64,000 bases of DNA from Protopterus annectens (Eukaryota > Chordata > Ceratodontiformes > Protopteridae), in assembly GCF_019279795.1 (NCBI RefSeq), contig NC_056729.1, positions 1,865,689,983-1,865,753,982 of the forward strand. The letters run 5' to 3'. A program made the translations under genes and the position numbers. The notes under the pieces are model-generated. The model ran no database searches and had not been told where the DNA came from. It was given only the letters and a program-made list of their open reading frames with translations. Shown piece by piece: positions 54,172 through 64,000 of the stretch; the stretch's first letter is position 1, and each line of letters starts with the position of its first letter.

Positions 54172-57100
54172 CAGACTATCCTTGGGAAAGCAAAGTGGTC
54201 TGTTAACCATGTCCTCCTATGCTGATAGATATTGTGTGTGTGTGTGTGGGGGGGGGGGTGCAGACTATCCTTGGGAAAGCAAAGTGGTCTGTTAACCATG
54301 TCCTCCTATGCTGATAGATATTGTGTGTGTGTGGGGTGCAGACTATCCTTGGGAAAGCAAAGTGGTCTGTTAACCATGTCCTCCTATGCTGATAGATATT
54401 GTGTGTGTGTGTGTGGGGGGGTGCAGACTATCCTTGGGAAAGCAAAGTGGTCTGTTAACCATGTCCTCCTATGCTGATAGATATTGTGTGTGTGTGTGTG
54501 GGGGGGGGGGGTGCAGACTATCCTTGGGAAAGCAAAGTGGTCTGTTAACCATGTCCTCCTATGCTGATAGATATTGTGTGTGTGTGTGTGTGGGGGGGTG
54601 CAGACTATCCTTGGGAACGCAAAGTGGTCTGTTAACCATGTCCTCCTATGCTGATAGATATTGTGTGTGTGTGTGGGGTGCAGACTATCCTTGGGAAAGC
54701 AAAGTGGTCTGTTAACCATGTCCTCCTATGCTGATAGATATTGTGTGTGTGTGGGGGGGGGGTGTGCAGACTATCCTTGGGAAAGCAAAGTGGTCTGTTA
54801 ACCATGTCCTCCTATGCTGATAGATATTGTGTGTGTGTGTGTGTGTGGGGGGGTGCAGACTATCCTTGGGAAAGCAAAGTGGTCTGTTAACCATGTCCTT
54901 CTATGCTGATAGATATTGTGTGTGTGTGTGTGTGGGGGGGTGCAGACTATCCTTGGGAAAGCAAAGTGGTCTGTTAACCATGTCCTCCTATGCTGATAGA
55001 TATTGTGTGTGTGTGTGTGTGTGTGGGGTGCAGACTATCCTTGGGAAAGCAAAGTGGTCTGTTAACCATGTCCTCCTATGCTGATAGATATTGTGTGTGT
55101 GTGGGTGCAGACTATCCTTGGGAAAGCAAAGTGGTCTGTTAACCATGTCCTCCTATGCTGATAGATATTGTGTGTGTGTGTGTGTGTGGGGGGTGCAGAC
55201 TATCCTTGGGAAAGCAAAGTGGTCTGTTAACCATGTCCTCCTATGCTGATAGATATTGTGTGTGTGTGGGGTGCAGACTATCCTTGGGAAAGCAAAGTGG
55301 TCTGTTAACCATGTCCTCCTATGCTGATAGATATTGTGTGTGTGTATGTGGGGTGCAAACTATCCTTGGGAAAGCAAAGTGGTCTGTTAACCATGTCCTC
55401 CTATGCTGATAGATATTGTGTGTGTGTGTGGGGGGTGCAGACTATCCTTGGGAAAGCAAAGTGGTCTGTTAACCATGTCCTCCTATGCTGATAGATATTG
55501 TGTGTGTGTGTGTGTGGGGGGGTGCAGACTATCCTTGGGAAAGCAAAGTGGTCTGTTAACCATGTCGTCTATGCTGATAGATATTGTGTGTGTGTGTGGG
55601 GGTGCAGACTATCCTTGGGAAAGCAAAGTGGTCTGTTAACCATGTCCTCCTATGGTCATACATATTGTGGGTGTGTGTGCGGGGGGGGGGGTGCAGACTA
55701 TCCTTGGGAAAGCAAAGTGGTCTGTTAACCATGTCCTCCTATGCTGATAGATATTGTGTGTGTGTGTGTGGGGTGCAGACTATCCTTGGGAAAGCAAAGT
55801 GGTCTGTTAACCATGTCCTCCTATGCTGATAGATATTGTGTGTGTGTGTGTGTGTGTGTGGGGGGGGGGTGCAGACTATCCTTGGGAAAGCAAAGTGGTC
55901 TGTTAACCATGTCCTCCTATGCTGATAGATATTGTGTGTGTGTGTGTGTGTGGGGGTGCAGACTATCCTTGGGAAAGCAAAGTGGTCTGTTAACCATGTC
56001 CTCCTATGCTGATAGATATTGTGTGTGTGTGTGTGTGTGTGTGTGGGGGTGCAGACTATCCTTGGGAAAGCAAAGTGGTCTGTTAACCATGTCCTCCTAT
56101 GCTGATAGATATTGTGTGTGTGTGTGTGTGGGGGGGTGCAGACTATCCTTGGGAAAGCAAAGTGGTCTGTTAACCATGTCCTCCTATGCTGATAGATATT
56201 GTGTGTGTGTGTGTGTGTGGGGGTGCAGACTATCCTTGGGAAAGCAATGTGTTCTGTTAACCATGTCGTCCTATGCTGATAGATATTGTGTGTGTGTGTG
56301 TGTGTGTGGGGGGGTGCAGACTATACTTGGGAAAGCAAAGTGGTCTGTTAACCATGTCCTCCCATGCTGATAGATATTGTGTGTGTGTGTGTGGGGGGGG
56401 GGGTGCAGACTATCCTTGGGAAAGCAAAGTGGTCTGTTAACCATGTCCTCCTATGCTGATAGATATTGTGTGTGTGTGGGGGGTGCAGACTATCCTTGGG
56501 AAAGCAAAGTGGTCTGTTAACCATGTCCTCCTATGCTGATAGATATTGTGTGTGTGTGTGTGGGGGGGGGGGGTACAGACTATCCTTGGGAAAGCAAAGT
56601 GGTCTGTTAACCATGTCCTCCTATGCTGATAGATATTGTGTGTGTGTGTGTGTGGGGGGGGTGCAGACTATCCTTGGGAAAGCAAAGTGGTCTGTTAACC
56701 ATTTCCTCCTATGCTGATAGATATTGGATTCCCTTGGACTGACACCAGAAACTAAGCAAATTATTAAAATTAATCATTTTCTGTTCGTACTGTGGTATCA
56801 TCCTTTATGAAGGCAGAATGCTGCTGAATGAAAGGCACATACTTGTCTGTGGCATGTAGTGGGAGACATCCATAATGTCTCTTCATATAGTCCAGTGACA
56901 TACATCTCCAGTCATTTCCACCCACATGTACTATGATAGAGTTATACCGGTACCTGTGGTGCAGTGACTTGAGTGCATGAGTGATGGCGCAGATCCTATC
57001 TCCAGATAATCAGCTAACAGTTACCTTCTCCTTGTCCAGCCTGGTGAGAGGAGCATCTGTGTGTCACACGGCAGAATCCCCTAAGACAAGAGGAGTGGTG

Positions 57101-57480
57101 TGAAGTGTTTTCCTACCTTATGGGCTTTGTTCTTGGGAGATATTGGGTGTAGGCTGCACGTTGCATCATGTGTTGCTTCTGGTGTGTACTTTAGTGATTG
57201 ATGAGAGATAGGTGTTGCTGTTTGTTGGCTTAGAATGTATTTGAGGTTTGAAAGGCTTTCTTTTAAGTGCCTCAGTATACAAAGTTTTGTGTGTGTGTAG
57301 TGAGCAGTATGTGTGAAGGATGGATTGTGTTTGAGTGTGCTTGACAACCATATTTGTAAGTGAGATTCTTGCCTCCAAGGAAACCTCTTCCTGCTTCATT
57401 TTGGTGCTTGTGCTGAGGAGTTCAAATGCATTTAGTTTGCCGTATTTATTACTGCTTGTTGGTAGCCTCATTATATTGAT
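52112..57480 (-). mobile_element. CR1-type LINE copy 1 with an internal minisatellite
   Basis: Minus-strand LINE. ORF1 traces run from about 57470 down to the minisatellite (YTEALKRKPFKPQ, then WCQSKGIQYLSA). The esterase block V region has become the tandem array at 52774-56727. The remainder of ORF1 (FQMLDKTLYTPLRIFVWQCQ) and the start of ORF2 endonuclease (KMLLLSARSLIKKLHTLQAF, then VDICAVTETSYEA) follow. Its 3' part is lost at 52112, where a TIR element abuts. Many stops; inactive. Confidence 0.8.
52774..56727. repeat. LINE-derived minisatellite, about 46 units
   Basis: About 46 units, mean period ~86 bp. Each has a 66-bp core (gtgcagactatccttgggaa, agcaaagtggtctgttaacc, atgtcctcctatgctgatag, atattg) and a spacer of 6-14 TG units plus 2-14 G. 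Cores are nearly identical; spacers vary freely. The core's reverse complement reads QYLSA, EDMVNRPLCFPKDSLH (a stop follows QYLSA), matching LINE ORF1 QCLSAWDDMLDKPRCFARDS of copy 3 at 60061-60130. The unique LINE flanks continue on both sides. Confidence 0.95.
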
Positions 57481-57747
57481 GACAGTATTCTACTGAATCA
57501 CTGATTTATTTGTGCTTATCTGTTACTGTTATGATTGTGAACTACTGTTTTAAAACAACCTATTAATTAAATATATTAAATTATCTACTGCAATTCATTA
57601 TTGTTTAACTGCATTTTACTACATTTCATTGCTGTTTAACTATATTTTTTCATACTGCAAGTTCTGTTCTTTTGAATAGACGTGATTAATCTCTGCTTCT
57701 TTGTGAGTTTTTTTACTGTGTTCTTAACCTTAAAATTGAGTAGCATA
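57481..57747. other. Unassigned AT-rich stretch
   Basis: May include worn LINE 5' UTR; nothing certain. Confidence 0.35.
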
Positions 57748-57755
57748 GACTAGAT

Positions 57756-57939
57756 CAGTGATGGTGAACCTTTTGGGTTGGGCGTGTTAAAAGCTCCTGG
57801 CACAAAATAATTCAGTGCACTTCACATGAGCAACGAATGCAAAAGCAGTGTCTTTGGTAACCCGGGTGCTGGTGATCGCTGACGTTTCATTGTGGCTTGT
57901 GTTACCTTTGACACGCATGTCATAGGTTCACTATTACTG
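57756..57939. mobile_element. Short hAT-like element (184 bp)
   Basis: Inverted ends CAGTGATGGTGAACC and, on the other side, the complement of CAGTAATAGTGAACC. Flanks GACTAGAT (57748-57755) and CGCTAGAT (57940-57947) match at 6 of 8, a worn 8-bp duplication. No coding part. The end sequence is typical of hAT MITEs. Confidence 0.75.
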
Positions 57940-58109
57940 CGCTAGATACAGGTCTGCTACATCCAGTGCTTCAGCTGCATGGTTTTTAACCCTTTTTGAA
58001 GTATTTCAGCTACAAATTTCCCCTTAGTAGCACTTGTGTTATCATCTAGTAGTACTACTCTCAGACCTACATCCCTTTACCATCTTAGCTCTTTTAGTTT
58101 CTGACAAAC

Positions 58110-58739
58110 ATGGATGGTTTCCTCCATTTTCTCCTGCCACTCTGGTTCATATGGGCATCCTGAGACAGTGTAGCAAATGCCTCATGTACATGGACAACCC
58201 TCTACTACTACCATCTAGGCACACATCACCTGGTGTCATTGCTGTCTCCCCCACAAACCAGTATATCTAGCAGTGACAAGGTTGGCAACACTAACACCAC
58301 ACCTCAAGCACCACCCACACCTACACAACACACCCCCACATATGCGGAGGTTCTTAACAAAAGTATACCCAAACAAAAGATACCTCCAAGGCATAAATGC
58401 ATGTGCACTCCACTGCTCACCACACCACACACCACACACAGTCCACACACCTGTGTCTCACAGCCACTAAGGCCTAAATATAAACCCAGCATATTAGTCA
58501 TAGGAGACATCATTGTGAGACATACAGATGTGCCCCTCACCAGGCTGGATAAGGAGAAAGTCATGGTTAGTTGATTGTCGGGTGCCAGAATCTGCCATAC
58601 CACCAATGCACTTAGGTCTCTCAACAAGTACTGTTATGACTGGTCATAGTCCATGTTGGAGTGAATGACCTGAGACGTACCGCCCTGGATTATATGAAGA
58701 GGGACATGATCAAACTCACTGAATATGTGTCCCAGGCAT
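58110..58739 (+). pseudogene. CR1-type LINE copy 2, ORF1 fragment (sense)
   Basis: Plus-strand piece of the same ORF1: MGILRQCSKCLMYMDNPLLL (Cys motif), TYAEVLNKSIPKQKIP, SILVIGDIIVRHTDVPLTRL (block I, with GDI instead of the GDS that carries the catalytic serine), then HVGVNDLRRT-like block III. Stops are present and it ends within block III-IV. It stops exactly where the oppositely oriented copy 3 begins (58740). Confidence 0.8.
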
Positions 58740-59933
58740 GTTTGCTACCCATCTGATAACATATGGATTGATGCCTAGTTGAGAGAGTTTGTCTACTATG
58801 CCTGAGTGGGGGATAGTGTTGAAGGCCTTTACCAAGTGAAGGTAGGTGGTGTGCACAGTCTTCCCCTCATCAATGGCTTTAGTGAATGTCTCAAACAATT
58901 TGACGAGATTTAACAGACATGACCTCCCCTTGACAAAGCCAGAGAGAGAATGTAGTTTTCTGCTAGTGTTGATCAGAGATGTCTTCCCTTTATGGGATTT
59001 TGCTCTGTCATGCAGTAGCTTCCTTCTTTTGTTATACAATTTGTTATTGGCTGAGGTCCACCAGACAGGATGCTTGCCTTTGGTGGAGAGGGACTTGGAT
59101 TTATTTGGGATTGCATGATCCATGCATTCTTGGAGATGTCCATAGAAAGCATTTGTGAAGGATTCGGCATTGTGGGATGTGGTATCCACTGACCCAGTGG
59201 GCTTAAAGGATACCATCTCAGTCTTAAGAAGAGTGAAGTCTGCTTTTGAGAAGTTTTTCACTGTGGTCTTATGTGCTGGGGGTGGAGGTGGGATATGTAT
59301 ATCCAGGGTGATTAGTTTGTGGTCAGATCTCACTAGTGAGGGGTATACCTCCGGTGTGGAGCATTTTGTCCACATGTTTGTGATGATCAGGTCTAGTATA
59401 TTATCTCCCCTAGTGGGAGAGGTGACTAGTTGTTCCAGTGCATTTGAATTTATGAATTCCAGGAACCTTTGGGCTAGGGTGTTAGGGCTAGAATAATGTA
59501 CCCAATCTATGTTTGGGTAGTTGAAGTCTCCCATTCTGATGGTATTTTGTGATACATTCATATCCTCCAATGTCTTCAGGAAGGCTGAGTGGGGTTCTTG
59601 AGATTGGGAGGGTGATCTGTAACATGCTACCAGTTGTATAGCAGTTTTGCCTATGGTTAGTTGCACCTGTATGGTCTCTGATGCTTCATGTGTTGCTACT
59701 AACCTGGAGGTGTGGGTGTCTTTGATGAATATGGACACTCCCGCTGCCTTTGTGGTTCGGCCCGGGTTTGGGGGCTGAAAAGCATGATACAAGGTATAGC
59801 CTGGTAGCGCTGGGGTGCTCTCAGGAGCCTTGAACCAGGTTTCATTTACTGCACAGACATCAATGTTCTCCATACTGAGGAGTGCATTGAGTGCCTGCAT
59901 CTTGAGATTTAGACTTCTGGCGTTGAGCAGCAT
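58740..59933 (-). pseudogene. CR1-type LINE ORF2: endonuclease with internally deleted RT
   Basis: AP-like endonuclease of about 230 residues: MLLNARSLNLKMQALNALLS, VCAVNETWF (catalytic Glu region), VACYRSPSQSQEPHSAFL, IRMGDFNYPNIDW (Asp/Asn), DLIITNMW, VRSDHKLITLDI (SDH). A linker rich in Lys runs to about residue 330. Then a jump leads directly to an RT stretch SGFVKGRSCLLNLVKLFETF, then TTYLHLVKAFNTIPHSGIVD (degenerate motif A). RT motifs before this point are missing although the frame stays open, so an in-frame internal deletion is likely. The catalytic YADD box is absent because the copy ends first. Inactive. Confidence 0.85.
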
Positions 59934-59962
59934 TACCCTTAGTTTTTTTCCATTTTTGTTTT

Positions 59963-60934
59963 CTAAGGAGTTGGGTTTGTCTTTTGAGCCTTGCCTAAAA
60001 AAGGCACTATGGGGGTGGCAAGAGCCTTAGCCAATATCCGGAAGCCCAGTGGTGACAGGTGCAAGCTGTCCCTTGCGAAGCAGCGTGGCTTGTCCAACAT
60101 GTCATCCCAGGCAGACAGACATTGGATCCCCTTAGAATGACACCAGTACTTGAGCAAATTATTAAAGCTGATCATCTTGTCTTTGTATTGTGGCATCATT
60201 CTTGGTGAGGGCAAGATGCTGCTCAGGGTCAGGGTCATACCAGCCTGGGCTACATAATCAGAGAGCTCCTCTATGTCTCTCTTCATGTAGTCCAGGGAGG
60301 TAAGTCTCAGGTCATTCACGCCAGCCTGGACAATGATGGAGTCATATTTGTACTTGCTTTGAAGTGACCTGAGTGCGTGTGTTATGTGGCGGATCCTAGC
60401 TCCCGATAGGCAGCTCACAGTCACCCTCTCCTTGTTCAGCCTGGTAAGCGGGACATCAGTGTGTCTGACTATAGAGTCACCTATTACTAGTGTATCAGGC
60501 ATGGTGTTTGGCCTTAAGGGCTGTGATTGATTGACACACTGATTTATTGAAGTATGTGTTGCATGTGTTTTGTTTTGAGGTGGTGGATGTTTGGATGTCT
60601 GCTTTGGGAGCCTCTGTTTTGGTAAGTTTTTTATTAGAGCCTCCGAGTATGTCTTTGTGTTTTTATGTGTTTGGTTTGCAGTTGTGGTAGGTCTATGTGG
60701 GACTGGGTTTGTTGTGTGTGTGGTTACCATCTCCTCCTGACTGGTCATGCCAGCCCTGAGTTGAGAGAGTTCAGCCTCCAGTTTGGCTATATAGTTGCAT
60801 CTCTCACATGTATTTGTGTTTGTTGGGAGGAGGAGAGGGTTGTCTGTGTACATGAGACAATTGTAGCATTGTCTCAAGATACCCAGATTAACCAGCTGAA
60901 CTGGAGAGGACACCAGTAATCTACCACTCGACAT
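59963..60934 (-). CDS. CR1-type LINE ORF1 protein with SGNH esterase domain
   Basis: 323 codons, open throughout. Order: an N-terminal Cys motif pair (LRQCYNCLMYTDN at about residue 20, then CERCNYI at about 42), a short coiled-coil-like heptad run (IAKLEAELSQL), a Thr/Pro/Asn-rich linker, then an SGNH/GDSL-esterase domain from about residue 145: block I VIGDSIVRHT (nucleophile Ser), block III VQAGVNDLRL (G-x-N-D), block V ARDSLHLSPLGF (DxxH, catalytic Asp and His). Esterase ORF1 proteins are known in CR1-like and some L2-like LINEs, with presumed membrane or RNP roles. The start ATG follows the 5' UTR. All catalytic residues are present. ORF2 begins just downstream. Confidence 0.88.
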   Translation of the reverse strand: MSSGRLLVSSPVQLVNLGILRQCYNCLMYTDNPLLLPTNTNTCERCNYIAKLEAELSQLRAGMTSQEEMVTTHTTNPVPHRPTTTANQTHKNTKTYSEALIKNLPKQRLPKQTSKHPPPQNKTHATHTSINQCVNQSQPLRPNTMPDTLVIGDSIVRHTDVPLTRLNKERVTVSCLSGARIRHITHALRSLQSKYKYDSIIVQAGVNDLRLTSLDYMKRDIEELSDYVAQAGMTLTLSSILPSPRMMPQYKDKMISFNNLLKYWCHSKGIQCLSAWDDMLDKPRCFARDSLHLSPLGFRILAKALATPIVPFLGKAQKTNPTP

Positions 60935-61507
60935 GCTAGAACAGTATAAGGGAGTGCTGTGCCTTTAAGGGAAGTGGATATTCACAGGGGTGTTAGGTGG
61001 ATGTGGTGCTTAGTACGAGAGTGCTTACTTAGTAGAGAAGTTTTGAGAACAAGTGCTAGGCTTATAATATAGCGAGTAGTCTGATTATACTAAGAGTAGA
61101 GCTTCCTTAAGGGAAAATTTGAAGAGCAGACTTGGCGGAGCCAGAAGAAGTTTAACCTTGTTTAACCAGCGCTGCGCAATGCGCACAAACGCGCAAAGCC
61201 GTGCAAACGCGGATTTTAAACAGGGAACGTCAAAAGAGCTAGAAATGGTCCAAAACAACCAATTACTACAGCTCTTGTGCTGAGGTCACTTCCTACAGGG
61301 ACAGGTAGGCTGCTCAAGGCTCCCCACTCCCACTGGTGAGCAAAGAAACTTCCTTCTATCCAAGTAAGGTAGTGGACAACACAGGAACTACACCACAGCC
61401 CAGAATACAGCAGTGCCTGTAAACTGGTCTAAACTAGTCGAGGAGAGGCAGGAAAACAAGGATTTCTTGTCAAGGGTGACCTGACGTCCAGCCAGTATAC
61501 CAAAGTC

Positions 61508-64000
61508 TTTAACTACTAAGAGTATGTGGGACATTGCAAGTATGCCCCTAGCATATGTAGGCCATAAAAGCCATGTACACATGTACAGTCCTCAGAATGT
61601 CTGTGCCATCAGTCCAGATGCCATCTTTGAAAGTCAGTCTGCTTGTCCTTGTTGCTGGTGTATAAAGTCATTTCAAACATGTGCCCCATTGGGGCTTTCT
61701 TTTTTTTCTTTCTTCCTATTGCATTTTGTTGTGAGGTTTTTATGTCATCCAGGAAAGTCAAATGCCAATGTGGGAGGCAGACTCTATATAAGGATAGTCA
61801 ACCATAAGTCTTGTTCTATTTCTCAGGCCTTTGCCCCTAAAACCCTACGTAGTCACCGTTCCTCTCTTAACATTTATTTAGAGAATCAGCATTGAAAGTG
61901 CCTAGCGAAAGATGCTATGAAGGGTACATCTGGCCCTACTGTCAACTCTACGTGGAAGAAGAAGAAGGCCAAAAAGCTTAGGCCCGAATCTTCAGCTGCA
62001 CCTCCTACTTCAGACATCTCTCTCAAGGGCAATGAAGACCCGGAGATCCATCCGGATACTGGTTCAGATTCATCGTCAGGAACTGGTTCTGATGTTGCCA
62101 GGGATCCTCCCACAGGCATGTCCTCGGAGGCTTTGCAGACGTCTGCTTCAGATGGTCAGGAGGAACCAAGGCTCATTATTTCAGAAGGTCCAAGGGGATC
62201 CCTCAAATATTAGTTAGGGTGGAAATTCCCACTGTGATCATAGAGTGCAGGCCTACTGCGGGTACTTCCACTTCCCATAAGGCAGATGTGCAGTTAAAAA
62301 AGAAGCAAAAAAAAAAAAAACCTAAGCATCTTTCTGCCCAAAACGACCCTCAAAGCAAATGGCAAACCTTTACCCAAGACGTATGTAATGCTCTTATGGC
62401 TTTTAACCTTCCCTCAGGTGTCTCTGTTCCTGTTCCACATTTAACATCTCCTTAAAACAGGGTTATAGGACAGAAATCTTCTGAGGATGAAGTATCTTCT
62501 GAGGATGAATCCTTAGCTTACTCCACCCAGATTCCATCCCCCTCAGAGTATGCTCCTCCTCAAGAGGCATCTAATGGCACAGAATCTTCTGTAGAAGAGA
62601 TTACCTTTGGGGAAACCATTGCTAAAATGAGGGTATTTTTCATGTAGGATTGCTCCTAAGTTTCTGATGTGCAGAAGAGATGCTGTGACCTTACAAATGA
62701 GTATTTTTCCCCTTCTGCTATTCCACCAGCTTTGCCTGTCTTTTTGGATGCTTTTTCTTCAGCATCAAAGGCTCCTGAGTCTCAGCCTCCTGCCCCTAAG
62801 AGGCCAGACCACTTTTATAAGGTGCCAGAAGACAGTAAATTTATTTCCAAGTGTCCCTCAAATCCAGCAGTGGTCTCTGTGGCTTCAGATAAACCCTCCA
62901 GTTTACTGCCATCCACTACGCTTCTACCTTCTGATAAGTAAAGCAAAACTAATGTCTATACTTCTGCAGACCTTGCCTTTTGTGCTGTCAACCATGAAAC
63001 TCATATGGCCAGATATGCTTTGGGCCTTCTTTCTCTTGCCACTCAGGCAGTTTCTGACCTTCCAGATTCAGAGGGAAAGACATGTTTTGTTACTGTTAGG
63101 AGCTTCTTCTCAGGTAACACACCACTCCATTAAATGCAGCTGTGATACAGCAGAAGCATCTTTCAGGACAGGTGCATCTGGCTCTGTTCTGAGGAGATGT
63201 TCCTGGTTGAGGCTTCAACCACTTTCGTATGACATTAAAGCTGAATTAATGAATGCTCCTTTAGATAGTAATGCTTTGTTTGGTACTACAGCTGCAGATT
63301 TTGTCCTTGCAGGAGAAAAGTAAGAAACTACAGGATTTGAAACATATTTTTGTCTCACCTGTACCAAAGTTTCAAAGAAATGATCCTTCAAAGACTGCTT
63401 TTGTTTGTAAATAAGCTCTCCTTCCTCCATCCAATAATAAGAAGGGAGGTAGAAGAGCTCCCCCAGCTAAAACTTTTCAGCCTGCTGTTTCCCAGAAGCA
63501 GCCTTTTCCAGACAAGCCACGTAGTCTGTGACTACGACACAAACCACAGCCTTACTTCTCTTTCCTTGTCTCTTCCAGTCTGGGAACATATAACTCATGG
63601 CTAATGGGTTATTTCCATATTTAACAAGGGTATTTCATGGTCTGGAAAACTCTTCCTGCATTCATGGGCATTCCTCAGCCACCTCAGGAACAGCTGCTTT
63701 TTTATCAGTGGTGCTTCAGGAATTGTAGACTCAGGGAACAATTCAAGAAGTTCCACTGCCCCACAGAGGAAGAGGCTTTTACTCCAAAATGTTTCTGGTG
63801 CCCAGGAAAGACAGCTCTTGGAGACCAATTCTGGATCTTTCTCGCCTCATTACTTTCCTGAAGGTCCCTTCTTTCTGCATGCTGTCTCTGCAGACTTTGT
63901 TTCCTCTAATCCTTCCATAGACCTTCATGGCGTCTCTTGACATCAAGGATGCCTACCTTCATATTCCTATTCATCCCCTTTACAGGAAATGTTTACATTT
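61508..64000 (+). mobile_element. 5' part of a further DIRS lineage, element C (fossil, cut by window end)
   Basis: Starts after the LINE 5' UTR with a probable terminal-repeat/leader region holding a TATA-like ggtgtataaag near 61658. A gag-like region (about 61917-63480) follows, with a Lys-rich start, a PKRPDHFYKVPEDSKFI block and the SVLRRCSWLRLQPLSYDIKA block, parallel to the conserved Gag block of the main DIRS copies. The RT N-terminus then begins (about 63660 on; PRKDSSWRPILDLS-like and ASLDIKDAYLHIPIH-like traces). Broken in roughly ten or more places. The recombinase lies beyond the window. Confidence 0.78.

Larger units (their letters stand above)
58740..61480 (-). mobile_element. 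CR1-type LINE copy 3 (best preserved, 3'-truncated)
   Basis: Minus strand: a CpG-containing 5' UTR (about 61480-60940, including gcgctgcgcaatgcgcacaa), intact-looking ORF1 (60934-59963), then the start of ORF2 (59933-58740). ORF2 has an endonuclease joined by an internal deletion to a short RT piece. The 3' end is missing at 58740, where copy 2 abuts in the opposite direction. Confidence 0.85.

Noticed and set aside
52754-56717. Many open frames of 60-209 codons rich in VCVCV or THTHT
   Set aside because: They are products of the minisatellite and its TG spacers, with no independent support as genes.
52774-56727. CRISPR-like array (regular repeats with variable spacers)
   Set aside because: The spacers are only TG/G tracts of varying length, the repeats are LINE-derived, and the genome is vertebrate.
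58110-60934. Twin-priming inversion of a single LINE insertion
   Set aside because: Both arms contain the same part of ORF1, so they are two copies rather than one inverted insertion.

Overview
The window looks like intergenic or intronic DNA from a vertebrate with a large, repeat-choked genome. The mix of several DIRS (tyrosine-recombinase) retrotransposon lineages, CR1/L2-like and L1-like LINEs, a Penelope-like element, a gamma/epsilon-type endogenous retrovirus, hAT-like and Mutator-like miniature DNA elements and very long GT/CA arrays suggests an amphibian (salamander or caecilian) or a lungfish. This is inference; no sequence here names a species. The only plausible host coding sequence is one small leucine-rich-repeat exon at 26227-26313 (+), so much of the window may be intron of an LRR/NLR-like gene.

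Layout. 1-1.9 kb: LINE tail, unassigned DNA and a CA array. 1.9-7.5 kb: DIRS copy 1 (+). 7.6-20.2 kb: four short foldback elements that share one core but have different terminal inverted repeats, a palindrome-rich hAT-like element with a perfect 8-bp target duplication, a fragment of another DIRS gag, tandem repeats of 42, 182 and 38 bp, and LINE pieces. 20.2-25.9 kb: a much older DIRS lineage with its 3' internal complementary region still visible. 26-29 kb: the LRR exon, a TIR element, a tRNA-type SINE with a perfect 13-bp duplication, and a degenerate ~67-bp repeat field. 29.0-34.6 kb: DIRS copy 2 (+).

34.6-50.8 kb is a nested stack. A LINE 3' end was split in its tail by a retrovirus (minus strand, two ~620-bp LTRs, 4-bp duplication GAAT, tRNA-His-type primer site). 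The retrovirus was entered just after its primer site by DIRS copy 3 (minus strand, full-length gag frame still open). DIRS copy 3 was in turn entered by the 3' end of a Penelope-like element (plus strand) carrying a GIY-YIG endonuclease and a hammerhead-like motif.

50.8-61.5 kb: three copies of one CR1-type LINE whose ORF1 has an SGNH-esterase domain. In the first copy a 66-bp stretch covering the esterase DxxH block, plus a (TG)n(G)n spacer, has expanded into about 46 tandem units (~3.95 kb). 61.5 kb to the end: the 5' part of a further DIRS lineage, cut by the window edge.

The genes present are almost all those of mobile elements. DIRS copies supply Gag-like, RT-RNase H and tyrosine-recombinase regions; LINEs supply esterase ORF1, endonuclease and RT; the retrovirus has gag-pro-pol-env. 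No rRNA, tRNA gene, CRISPR array or complete host gene was seen. Strongest leads: the minisatellite born from a LINE catalytic motif, the foldback family with one core and different ends, and the four-level nested insertion.
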